Shown one piece after another: positions 8,185 through 16,349 of a stretch of 61,259 nt of DNA. Source of the DNA: Lachnospiraceae bacterium (GTDB lineage: Bacteria > Bacillota > Clostridia > Lachnospirales > Lachnospiraceae). The stretch is from NCBI GenBank assembly GCA_029225065.1, contig JAQXVT010000051.1, forward strand, positions 1-61,259, given 5' to 3'. Each line of letters starts with the position of its first letter. Position 1 is the stretch's first letter. A program made the translations under genes and the position numbers. The notes under the pieces are model-generated. The model searched no databases. It was given only the letters and a program-made list of their open reading frames with translations, and was not told the origin of the DNA.

Positions 8185-9735
8185 CTACTCTATAACCTGC
8201 ACCGCCCCGTCCGGCTGCGTCTCTCCGCCGCCGGCTGCATCTGTCTGCGGTGCATCCGTCTGCGTTGTTTCGCTCTGCGGAGCCTGCGTCTGAGGTGCCT
8301 CAGTCTGCGGCTGCACGCCATACGTAATGATATTCTGAACCTGTGCAAGGTCATTGTTTGCAATTGCCGTATACATTGCGGACACTGCAGCCTGATTGGA
8401 TGACACCACGCCAACCTCGTAGATTGCCGGTGACTCCTGATAATAGCTGCTGTTTACCTGAACTGTATCCGTCAGCTCTCCATCTACATAAATATTCTTC
8501 CACAGCTCTGCCGTCATGCCCTGATGCGGCGTCTGCGCCTGATATAAATAACCGATATTCTGGTCTGTCTTTGCTACCAGCTTGATGTTCTGCGCCGGGT
8601 CTGTCTGGCTGATCACACGGCTTTCAAAGGAAATCGTGCGGTTCGCCGGGCGCGTCTCCACACCGAAAATCGTAAAATTAAGCGTGCCGTAATATGCCGA
8701 TCCTACAATATAAATCGGATATTCTTTGTCATTTGTAAAGACGAGATCCATCAGTCCTTCTGCGATTGCCGCATCCTTGGACGGATCCACATAGCCGACC
8801 AGCATCGTGTGGTTCGAACGCGCGTCGACCTCCAGCTCTGATTTCAGGACTGCATTGTACAGCGTCGTCGACACCTGACAGATACCGCCGCCGTAGGAAT
8901 CCACGACCTGTCCCGCCTCATAGGAGGGGGCCAGCTCATAGCCGTTTTCCGGTGTAAACGGCGTCACAGCTGCCGTCACGGAAAAACTCTCGCCCGGCAT
9001 CAGCAGAGTTCCGCTGATTTTTGCCGTGCCGTTTTCCACATTCTGTGCTCTTCCGGCCGATGATGCCGAGTAATCCGTCGTCGCCGTGCCGAGTACATCG
9101 GTCATCTTTGAGAGCGTCTCCTGCGTCAGAGATGGCGAAGTCCGCGTCACCGTCGCCTCGATCGCCACATTTCCGTCGCCGTCTTTCCAGGTAGAAAGCA
9201 CTTCTTTTAACTGGGTAAGCGTCGCATCCTCATCGAGTGTCAGGCCGTCAGTACCGCCCTCCACATATGGATACCCATCGTCTCCCATGTGCAGAGAACC
9301 CTCCACCGGATCGCAGTTGAACTGGCTTAAGGAATTTACAAAATCTGTCTCCAGGCTCTCGCTCATAGTATATTCTATCTCATAATGTGCGCTCTCATTC
9401 TGCAGATCCTTCTGCTCTTTATAGCGCTCGATAATGTTTCCGCTCGTACCGATCTGGCTGATCTCATCCACCAGATCCGTATTTTCCCAGGAAAATCCAA
9501 GCTCACGAAACGTCGCCGATACCTGCTGGCCGCCCATCGTAATCGTCACCGTCGTGCTGCCAAGTGTCGCGACCTCATTTTTTACATACTGCGCCGCTTC
9601 CTCCGGCATCATGCCGCTGACATCCTTATCCCCGATAAAAACGCCGTCGCTGATCGGAGTCTGCGCAGATACCGGCATGCCGCACAAAAATCCGGCAACC
9701 GCCACCGCCAAACCTGCTAAAACTCTTTTTCGCAT
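8185..9735 (-). CDS. VanW family exported protein (YoaR-like)
   Basis: 516 residues. N-terminal signal peptide (MRKRVLAGLAVAVAGFLCGM, probable cleavage after VSA). Tandem peptidoglycan-binding-type domains (about 35-210), then a VanW domain (about 225-355) with PGESFSVTAAVTPF and SYGGGICQVSTTLYNAVL. C-terminal domain of unknown role to about 470, then a Thr/Gln/Pro-rich tail built on A-P-Q-T-x units. Extracytoplasmic, probably wall-associated; the molecular function of VanW proteins is not established. RBS AAAGGA before the ATG. Confidence 0.9.
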   Translation of the reverse strand: MRKRVLAGLAVAVAGFLCGMPVSAQTPISDGVFIGDKDVSGMMPEEAAQYVKNEVATLGSTTVTITMGGQQVSATFRELGFSWENTDLVDEISQIGTSGNIIERYKEQKDLQNESAHYEIEYTMSESLETDFVNSLSQFNCDPVEGSLHMGDDGYPYVEGGTDGLTLDEDATLTQLKEVLSTWKDGDGNVAIEATVTRTSPSLTQETLSKMTDVLGTATTDYSASSAGRAQNVENGTAKISGTLLMPGESFSVTAAVTPFTPENGYELAPSYEAGQVVDSYGGGICQVSTTLYNAVLKSELEVDARSNHTMLVGYVDPSKDAAIAEGLMDLVFTNDKEYPIYIVGSAYYGTLNFTIFGVETRPANRTISFESRVISQTDPAQNIKLVAKTDQNIGYLYQAQTPHQGMTAELWKNIYVDGELTDTVQVNSSYYQESPAIYEVGVVSSNQAAVSAMYTAIANNDLAQVQNIITYGVQPQTEAPQTQAPQSETTQTDAPQTDAAGGGETQPDGAVQVIE

Positions 9736-9797
9736 AAAATCCTTTCTATCTTCCCATTCTACAGACCCTTCGTCCAGATAAGAAATGCTGCCCGGCT

Positions 9798-9905
9798 TTA
9801 GTACAGTGCTGAAAGAATCGTCGTCACTACCATCGCCAGGATAATCACAACCACGATCACCGCTGCAATTTTCTGTTTTGTCTTTGAGTTATTAAAATTC
9901 ATCAT
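9798..9905 (-). CDS. Small single-pass membrane peptide (35 aa)
   Basis: 35 codons, ATG at 9905 (a second ATG follows at once), ending TAA at 9798-9800. N-terminal hydrophilic stretch MMNFNNSKTKQK, then an uninterrupted membrane helix IAAVIVVVIILAMVVTTIL. The ribosome site AGGTGAG overlaps the stop codon of the exonuclease gene, so the two are coupled. I do not recognise a named family. Hydrophobicity, RBS quality and coupling argue that it is real. Confidence 0.7.
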   Translation of the reverse strand: MMNFNNSKTKQKIAAVIVVVIILAMVVTTILSALY

Positions 9906-9910
9906 AATGC

Positions 9911-10675
9911 TCACCTCATAATTCTTCCATACTGCGAGATGATCCCGTCAATCATTCTTGACGCTTCACTCTTCGTCAGTTCCTCAATTTTAACGTTAAT
10001 TTCTATTCTATGATATTTTGCTAAATCACGCAAGTATCCTTTTTGTGAATTTGTGATGGGCGTCTCCTTTTTCAGCTTGTATGTAAGCGGCGTCGGCTCA
10101 AATAATTCCGGCCTGAGCGCTCCGAACTCCGCCGCCATACACGCATAAATACGGGAGGCTGTAATCGCGTCATCAAGTGCACGGTGATGGTGCTCCTGAA
10201 GGATTCCATAATGCGCCGCCACCTGATTGAGGGCACGGCCCGGCAATCCTGCCAGCACGCTCTTTGCAATCGCCAGTGTGTCCAGCCCGTGACGCTCGTA
10301 GACTCCGCCCAGCTTTACCACATTCCGTTTCATGAAGCCATAGTCAAACGGCAGGTTGTGCCCGAGCAGCACAGCATCGCCGGAAAATTCCAGAAAGCCT
10401 TCCACCGCCTCCCGCAGCTGCGGGCTTCCGGCCGTCATCTCCGCTGTGATTCCCGTCAGATCCGTGATCCGCGCCGGGATCTCCACACCGCTGTCCACAA
10501 GTGTCTCATAGGTACCTGTGATTTCTCCGTTTTCCACCCGCACTGCCCCGATCTCAAGGATCTGGTCACGCATCGGACTCAGTCCCGTTGTCTCAAGGTC
10601 AAGTGCTACGTATGTATTCCACATATTCTGCCTCTTTCTCGCTTTGCGCGATTGAACTTTTTCTTCCATCTCCAC
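9911..10675 (-). CDS. DnaQ/PolC-type 3'-5' exonuclease
   Basis: 254 residues from 10675; an alternative ATG at 10624 (MWNTYVALDLETTGL) has a better-placed AAAGAGG and may be the true start. DEDDh exonuclease: Exo I DLETTG, Exo II HNLPFDYGFM, Exo III HHRALDDA. Residues about 200-254 form a helical C-terminal domain (TPITNSQKGYLRDLAKYH) seen in some Firmicute exonucleases. Likely a stand-alone proofreading or repair nuclease. It starts 8 bases after the radical SAM gene. Confidence 0.9.
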   Translation of the reverse strand: MEMEEKVQSRKARKRQNMWNTYVALDLETTGLSPMRDQILEIGAVRVENGEITGTYETLVDSGVEIPARITDLTGITAEMTAGSPQLREAVEGFLEFSGDAVLLGHNLPFDYGFMKRNVVKLGGVYERHGLDTLAIAKSVLAGLPGRALNQVAAHYGILQEHHHRALDDAITASRIYACMAAEFGALRPELFEPTPLTYKLKKETPITNSQKGYLRDLAKYHRIEINVKIEELTKSEASRMIDGIISQYGRIMR

Positions 10676-10683
10676 AGCCAGGA

Positions 10684-12618
10684 TCAGCCTCTCTTATCCG
10701 GATCCTCAAGCATAACCTCCGCTGTCCATGCATCTCCTGTCAGTGGATCACGCTCCTCATACGAAAACAGCAGATGCAGATCTCCCTTCGGCGCATACCC
10801 ATAAAATGCCCCGTCCTTTCTCAGCGTGTGAAAATGCTCCAGATGCGTCATTCTCAGCAGCTGTTTCCAGCTATATTTCTGCCCGCTTTCCTTCAGGTAA
10901 CAGCGCTGCGCTTCCTCTCTCCGGTAAAAATGGATTGCTGCTTCTTTTTCCTGCTCCTGATCTCCTGCCCAGGCCGGACGGCTCTTTGCATTCTCTCTCA
11001 GATAGAGGTCGAGTGTGAGCAGCTCGTCAAAATAAGCGGCCGGAAAATTCTCCTGCCCCTTTGCCGTTTTGTGCAGAAATCCTCGCAGAATCTCCATGCG
11101 CTGCAGCCTTGAATACGATTTTCCATTCAGCTGCTCTTCCTTATAATAATCAGCCAGCGCCTCGTACAGCTCAATCGGCCGCGTAAACAGCGCTTCTGCC
11201 GCGTGCATCGTATTGCGATACTGGAGACTGTTGTAGTAGACCTCCAGCATTTCCTCGATCTCCTTGAGGCGCAGCAGCTCATCGCAGGTAATCCACTTTG
11301 TCTGCAGTACCTCGTACGGCGGCGTGCTGTGATACACAATACCGTACTCCTCTGCACGCAGATACATCTCTGAGCCCTTCAGTACCTTCAGAAAGCCAAG
11401 CTGCAGCTCCTGCGGATACAGCGCATACACCGTATCAAATGAATCGCGGAAGCTCTCGAAATCCTCATACGGAAGCCCCGCGATCAGATCGAGGTGCTGA
11501 TGCACATTGTGGGATTTCTGCACGCGCTTTACATGTTCCGCAATCTTTTCAAACGGCGCCGTCCGGTGGATGGCCGCAAGCGCCTGCTGATTTACCGTCT
11601 GCACACCGATTTCCAGCTGTAGAAGACCCGGACGCAGCTGCCCAAGCAGCTCCAGCTCCTCCTCATTTAAAAGATCAGCCGAAATCTCACAGTGAAAATT
11701 CGTCACGCCATTGTCATGCTCCTGCAAAAAATGCCAGAGCTCCAGCGTCCGCGCGTGGCTGCAGTTGAACGTACGGTCCACAAATTTGACCTGCTTTACC
11801 CGATGCTCCAGGAAATACAAAAGCTCCTTCTTCACAAGCTCCATACTGCGGTAGCGCACCCGCTTGTCCACCGAGGACAGGCAGTAGCTGCAGGAAAACG
11901 GGCAGCCGCGGCTTGTCTCATAGTAGATGATGCGGTTTTCGAATTTCTTCAGGTCGCGGTAGACGAATGGAAGTTCATCGAGGGTTTTCATGGGATCTGC
12001 CGGAGGGACAAGGTGGATGTCTTCTGCTGATATTCTTTGCACATTTCGTTCCGCTGTTATTTCGCAGTTTTCTGTCTGAATCTGTACGGGCTTTGCATCA
12101 CATTTCCCTATCGCTTCACAGTATTCTGCTCTTCCAGCTGAAAACACCTGGCCTTGTTTTAAAACAGACTCCATTTTTTGTGCACTTCTCCGAAATGCAA
12201 CTCCGGGAATCTCCTCCAGCGCTCCTTTTCCATCCACATAATACTCCAGCAGCCGGTAAAACGTCCGCTCTCCCTCACCGATCATCACACCGTCAAACGC
12301 GGGATTTTTTTTCAGAAAGTGTCTCGCATCATACGATACCTCCGGACCGCCGGCCCAGATTTTCAGATCGGGCAGCACCTTCTTCAGTGACTCCGCTGTC
12401 TCGACCACCTCACGCCGATTCCAGATATAGCAGGAAAACAGCAAAAGCTCCGGCTTCCTTCGGTAAATTCCGGCAAAAATCTCTTCCATCTGGTGATTGA
12501 TCGTGTACTCCGCCAGCTCCACCATCGGCTCGTACTTTCCGGCAGAGCCCTTCAGGCTGTAGACCGCCAGGTTCGAATGAATGTATTTCGCGTTAATCGC
12601 GGTCAGCAAAATCCGCAT
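10684..12618 (-). CDS. B12-binding domain radical SAM protein (DUF4080)
   Basis: 644 residues. N-terminal cobalamin-binding-type Rossmann domain (1-145, LLTAINAKYIHSNLAVYSLK and AGGPEVSYDARHFL). Radical SAM core (about 220-430) with the cluster motif CPFSCSYC. C-terminal DUF4080 region (about 440-644). An unusual segment of about 55 residues (about 150-205) separates the first two. The reaction is not known; family logic predicts a SAM- and possibly cobalamin-dependent methylation or rearrangement. It overlaps the upstream ASKHA gene by 16 bases. Confidence 0.9.
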   Translation of the reverse strand: MRILLTAINAKYIHSNLAVYSLKGSAGKYEPMVELAEYTINHQMEEIFAGIYRRKPELLLFSCYIWNRREVVETAESLKKVLPDLKIWAGGPEVSYDARHFLKKNPAFDGVMIGEGERTFYRLLEYYVDGKGALEEIPGVAFRRSAQKMESVLKQGQVFSAGRAEYCEAIGKCDAKPVQIQTENCEITAERNVQRISAEDIHLVPPADPMKTLDELPFVYRDLKKFENRIIYYETSRGCPFSCSYCLSSVDKRVRYRSMELVKKELLYFLEHRVKQVKFVDRTFNCSHARTLELWHFLQEHDNGVTNFHCEISADLLNEEELELLGQLRPGLLQLEIGVQTVNQQALAAIHRTAPFEKIAEHVKRVQKSHNVHQHLDLIAGLPYEDFESFRDSFDTVYALYPQELQLGFLKVLKGSEMYLRAEEYGIVYHSTPPYEVLQTKWITCDELLRLKEIEEMLEVYYNSLQYRNTMHAAEALFTRPIELYEALADYYKEEQLNGKSYSRLQRMEILRGFLHKTAKGQENFPAAYFDELLTLDLYLRENAKSRPAWAGDQEQEKEAAIHFYRREEAQRCYLKESGQKYSWKQLLRMTHLEHFHTLRKDGAFYGYAPKGDLHLLFSYEERDPLTGDAWTAEVMLEDPDKRG

Positions 12619-14180
12619 TGTTTTCTTTCCTCCAGTTTCTTTTTTACACTCGGATACTGCGTGAGATCCGTATACGGCAGGAACTGCGCCGCATGCATTT
12701 TTTCCACAAAATCGCCCGCGTTTGCAAATTGCACATACGTGATCTTCTTCAAAATCCGCTGCGCCGCCTCAAGCGCAGACAGATCAAGCAGCAGACGATA
12801 TGCGCCCTTCAGCGATGCATTTCCAATCAGTACAAATTTTTCCCGTGGAAGATCCGGATACATGCCGATCGTCACTGCGGACTCCACATTCAGATATTTT
12901 CCAAACGCGCCTGCCAGATAAAAACGCTTCACATCCGCCGCTTCCAGTCCAAATGATTCGATCAGATAAGATACCATCGTATGCGCCGCTGCCTTTGTCC
13001 TCATAAATTCTGTGATATCATGCTGCGTAAACACGAGATTTTCGCCCTGCGCCGATTCATCCGCCCACGCATAGCAGACTGCCAGCTCCGTCTGCTCCTC
13101 GTCCAAATGATTTTTCACAGTAATAATCCGCTCAGACCTGCCCTCATTTAACCGCCCAAGCGAATCCACCCAGCCGTTCAAAAACAGCTCCGCCAGCAGA
13201 TCTACGATACCGGAGCCGCAGATTCCGCGCGGCGACGCTTCTCCAATCGTATGAATCTGCAGCTTTCCATCCACGATCCTGACACGGTCCACAGCTCCCG
13301 TATCCGCCCGCATGCCATACCGGCTGATGCCGCCCTCCAGTGCAGGCCCCGCTGCTCCGGCTCCCGCAAGGAGAAACTCGGAGTTTCCCGCCACCAGCTC
13401 TCCGTTCGTCCCGATATCGATAAAGACCGACAGCTCCGGTGACTCATCAATTCCGGTCGCCGTCAGGCCACTGATAATATCGCCACCCAGATAATTGGCC
13501 GCCGCCGGAAACAGATATACATAGCCCGGAAGATGGATACCAAGTGCTTCCGCACGCAGAAATCCCGGATTTTCCGCCACCGGCGCATACGGTGTCTCAA
13601 AGATCGGCCACGGATACAGTCCAAGCAGAAAATGCATCATCGTGGTATTCCCGCCGACCGTCATCGCCGTGTACTGCTCCTTTGGAATGCCGCATGCTCT
13701 TTCACATTTTTCGACCAGCGCATTAAAGCTGTCCGCTGTCACCTGCTGCAGCTCCTTTAAATGCTCCGGATTATCCTTCGTATAAAAAATCCGGCTTAAA
13801 ATTTCCTCCCCATACGGAATCTGGCGGTTGAAAATGCTCTGCTCCGTCAGCACCTCCCCGGTAAGAAGATCAACCACCTGCATGACAAGCGTGGTACTGC
13901 CGTAATCCACCGCAGCGCCGTACAGCCGGTCAGTCGTATCACTCGGTTCTACCCGCAGCACCTCCCAGAGCGTTCCGCAAAAGACCAGTGTGACCGTCAG
14001 ATGGTATGCCGCGTCCCGGCACATTGGATACAGGGTGCGCAGCACCGGAAGCGGCATCCTCACTTCCCCGTACTCTGGCGGAATCGCTTCCAGAATCCGT
14101 TCCCGGTCCCCCCTGGCATCATCCTCGGTCGGCGCCGGTAGCTCCAGATAAATTTTTCGACTGATTGTCTGCTGCATCAT
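12603..14180 (-). CDS. ASKHA-domain protein, RACo-like reductive activator of corrinoid proteins (DUF4445)
   Basis: 525 residues. The ATPase-like ASKHA core is clear: GAAVDYGSTTLVMQVVDLL, VGGNTTMMHFLLG, VFIDIGTNGELVAG and FYLAGAFGKYLN. Relatives are ATP-dependent activators that reduce cob(II)amide in corrinoid proteins. Unlike classical RACo proteins, this one lacks an N-terminal 2Fe-2S ferredoxin domain; the first 85 residues have no Cys cluster. The immediate neighbour is a B12-binding radical SAM protein with overlapping frames, so I infer that the pair work together. Confidence 0.85.
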   Translation of the reverse strand: MMQQTISRKIYLELPAPTEDDARGDRERILEAIPPEYGEVRMPLPVLRTLYPMCRDAAYHLTVTLVFCGTLWEVLRVEPSDTTDRLYGAAVDYGSTTLVMQVVDLLTGEVLTEQSIFNRQIPYGEEILSRIFYTKDNPEHLKELQQVTADSFNALVEKCERACGIPKEQYTAMTVGGNTTMMHFLLGLYPWPIFETPYAPVAENPGFLRAEALGIHLPGYVYLFPAAANYLGGDIISGLTATGIDESPELSVFIDIGTNGELVAGNSEFLLAGAGAAGPALEGGISRYGMRADTGAVDRVRIVDGKLQIHTIGEASPRGICGSGIVDLLAELFLNGWVDSLGRLNEGRSERIITVKNHLDEEQTELAVCYAWADESAQGENLVFTQHDITEFMRTKAAAHTMVSYLIESFGLEAADVKRFYLAGAFGKYLNVESAVTIGMYPDLPREKFVLIGNASLKGAYRLLLDLSALEAAQRILKKITYVQFANAGDFVEKMHAAQFLPYTDLTQYPSVKKKLEERKQCGFC

Positions 14181-14221
14181 GTCCTCCCTGTATTCCTCTC
14201 CGCAAACGTTTCGCTCAAAAC

Positions 14222-14258
14222 GAAACCCGGAGCGCGCTCTCGCAGTCCGGGCCGTTTC
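14222..14258 (-). terminator. Terminator after glcK
   Basis: GAAAC...CCGG pairs with CCGG...GTTTC, and on the minus strand the stem is followed by GTTTTG. It lies between the glcK stop (14300) and the ASKHA start (14180), separating two units. Confidence 0.6.
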
Positions 14259-14299
14259 TATCTTCTTTTTCCTGTTTCAATTCACGAGCGGCATTTTTC

Positions 14300-15235
14300 C
14301 TACAGAACCAGCTTTGCTGCTCCGTAGATTCCCGCATCGTTTCCAAGCTGCGCAAGCTCAAACTTCGTGTCCTTGCAGCCGGAGAACGCGTATTTTTTGT
14401 ACGTCGGAATGATATAATCCAGCAGTACCGGACCTGCCTTTGAGACACCGCCGCCGATGACGATGATCTCCGGGTCAGCTACTACTGCAAAGGAAGCCAG
14501 CGCTTTTCCAAGGCACGCGCCAAAACGCTCTGCGACCTGGATTGCGATAACGTCCTTTACCTTTACTGCATCAAATACGACCTTCGCGGAAACCTCCTCC
14601 GCCTCACGCATCACGGACGGCGCATCCGTTGCTTCCAGTGCTTCTCTTGCAATACGTGCGATACCCGTTGCGGATGCGATCTGCTCCAGACAGCCGTATG
14701 CGCCGCAGTTGCACGGGAATGTGATCGAATCATCCACGTGTGCATGGCCGATCTCTCCGCCTGCTCCATGTGCGCCCGCGATTACCTTGTCATTTACGAT
14801 GATGCCGCCGCCGACTCCGGTGCCGAGCGTTACCATGATCATATTGTGGCAGCCTGCTCCGCCGCCCTTCCAGAGCTCACCAAGTGCTGCGACGTTTGCA
14901 TCATTTCCGGCCTTTACATTCAGACCTGTCAGTTCCTTTAATTCCTTTTCGATCGGCTTGAAGCCCCAGTGCAGATTGACTGCGCACGGTACCTCTCCGT
15001 TTTCATTTACCGGTCCCGGTACGCCAATGCCGATGCCCTCGACCTCATCCTTTGCAATCTTTTTCTCTGCAAGCTTATCCTCGATCGCTTTTGCGATATC
15101 CGGAAGAATCTGCGCACCGTTGTCCTCCGTGCTCGTCTTGATCTCCCATTTATCCAGCACCTCACCGGCAACTGTGAAAAGACCGCATTTTACGGTCGTG
15201 CCTCCTACATCAATTCCAAAACAGTACTTCTTCAT
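14300..15235 (-). CDS. glcK: ROK family glucokinase
   Basis: 311 residues. Phosphorylates glucose with ATP in the cytoplasm. ATP site DVGGTTVKCG (9-18), substrate/catalytic segment GNDANVAALG (110-119), and the ROK zinc motif CNCGAYGCLE (175-184). It starts 3 bases after the hprK stop, so the two share a transcript. Pairing with the catabolite-repression kinase makes sense because glucokinase supplies the intermediates that HprK responds to. Confidence 0.95.
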   Translation of the reverse strand: MKKYCFGIDVGGTTVKCGLFTVAGEVLDKWEIKTSTEDNGAQILPDIAKAIEDKLAEKKIAKDEVEGIGIGVPGPVNENGEVPCAVNLHWGFKPIEKELKELTGLNVKAGNDANVAALGELWKGGGAGCHNMIMVTLGTGVGGGIIVNDKVIAGAHGAGGEIGHAHVDDSITFPCNCGAYGCLEQIASATGIARIAREALEATDAPSVMREAEEVSAKVVFDAVKVKDVIAIQVAERFGACLGKALASFAVVADPEIIVIGGGVSKAGPVLLDYIIPTYKKYAFSGCKDTKFELAQLGNDAGIYGAAKLVL

Positions 15236-15238
15236 CTG

Positions 15239-16183
15239 TTATTCCTCACGCTTTCCTGCATTTCGCATTAAACTGTTCTGTACACGGTTGTACAGCTCTT
15301 TTGCCGCATTGTACCCCATCTTCTTCTGTCTGTGGTTGACCGCCGCAGACTCTACAATGACAGCAAGGTTCCTGCCCGGACGAATCGGAAGAGAATGACA
15401 AACAACCTTGTTGCCAAGGAATTCTGTATATTCCTCCTCCAGACCGAGACGGTCATATTCCTTCTCGCGGTCCCACTCCTCGAGCTTGATTACGAGGTCG
15501 ATCGACTGCGTATTCTTGACACTCTCAACACCGAACAGCGTCTTGACATCAATGATACCGATACCGCGCAGCTCGATAAAATGCCGCGTGATATCCGGCG
15601 ACGAACCGATCAGCGTCTCATCGCTGACCTTGCGGATCTCCACGACGTCATCCGTCACAAGACGGTGTCCGCGCTTGATCAGCTCCAGCGCAGCCTCACT
15701 CTTTCCGATGCCGCTCTCTCCCATGATCAGTACACCCTCGCCGTAGACATCGACCAGTACGCCATGGATAGAAATACACGGTGCCAGCTCCACATTCAGC
15801 CAGCGAATGACCTCCGCCATAAAGGAAGATGTCGTCATCTTCGTAGAAAATACCGGTACCTCATACTGCTCTGCCAGACGGAGCATATCCTCATCCGGCT
15901 CCGTCATCGTCGTATAAATGACGCACGGTACATGATACGACAGAAACTTTTCATAAATCGGAAGCTTGGTCTCTCTCGGCAGATGCTCCAGATACGTATA
16001 CTCTACGTATCCAATGATCTGTACACGCTCCGAATAAAAATGATCAAAATACCCTGTAAGCTGAAGCGCCGGACGGTTGATCTCGGACGTCACAATCTTT
16101 TTGCCCTCCATGCTGATACTGGGCACCAGATTAGTCAGATGCATCTTGTCCGCAAGCTTCTCAATAGTCACACTGCTTGCCAT
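15239..16183 (-). CDS. hprK: HPr kinase/phosphorylase
   Basis: 314 residues, full length. Bifunctional enzyme that phosphorylates or dephosphorylates Ser46 of HPr and so sets carbon catabolite repression. N-terminal regulatory domain to about 130, then the kinase domain with Walker A GESGIGKS (155-162) and signature VDVYGEGVLIMG; RPGRNLAVIVE lies near the C-terminus. RBS GCAGGAGG before the ATG, with a good promoter upstream. In many Firmicutes hprK lies near uvrC; here about 5 kb of alpha-galactosidase and pilus remnant separate them. Confidence 0.97.
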   Translation of the reverse strand: MASSVTIEKLADKMHLTNLVPSISMEGKKIVTSEINRPALQLTGYFDHFYSERVQIIGYVEYTYLEHLPRETKLPIYEKFLSYHVPCVIYTTMTEPDEDMLRLAEQYEVPVFSTKMTTSSFMAEVIRWLNVELAPCISIHGVLVDVYGEGVLIMGESGIGKSEAALELIKRGHRLVTDDVVEIRKVSDETLIGSSPDITRHFIELRGIGIIDVKTLFGVESVKNTQSIDLVIKLEEWDREKEYDRLGLEEEYTEFLGNKVVCHSLPIRPGRNLAVIVESAAVNHRQKKMGYNAAKELYNRVQNSLMRNAGKREE

Positions 16184-16222
16184 TTCTTTTCCTCCTGCGA
16201 TTTATGGCATTATTTTTTCTTC

Positions 16223-16251
16223 ATTATATAAAATTACCCTTCGTTTGTCGA
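16223..16251 (-). promoter_or_regulatory. Sigma-A promoter of hprK-glcK
   Basis: Minus strand -35 TCGACA (16246-16251), 17-base spacer, -10 TATAAT (16223-16228), 40 bases upstream of the hprK ATG. Confidence 0.75.
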
Positions 16252-16349
16252 GTATTGTTTCCTTCCGCAGCGAGAATTTTTAAACGCAGATAAATACTTC
16301 CAACTGCTTATTGCTCCTCGCAGCTGCGCAGGAGGCATACCCCGCCCGG

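Noticed and set aside
12603-14180. Complete RACo with ferredoxin domain
   Set aside because: No N-terminal cysteine cluster for a 2Fe-2S centre could be found before the ASKHA core.
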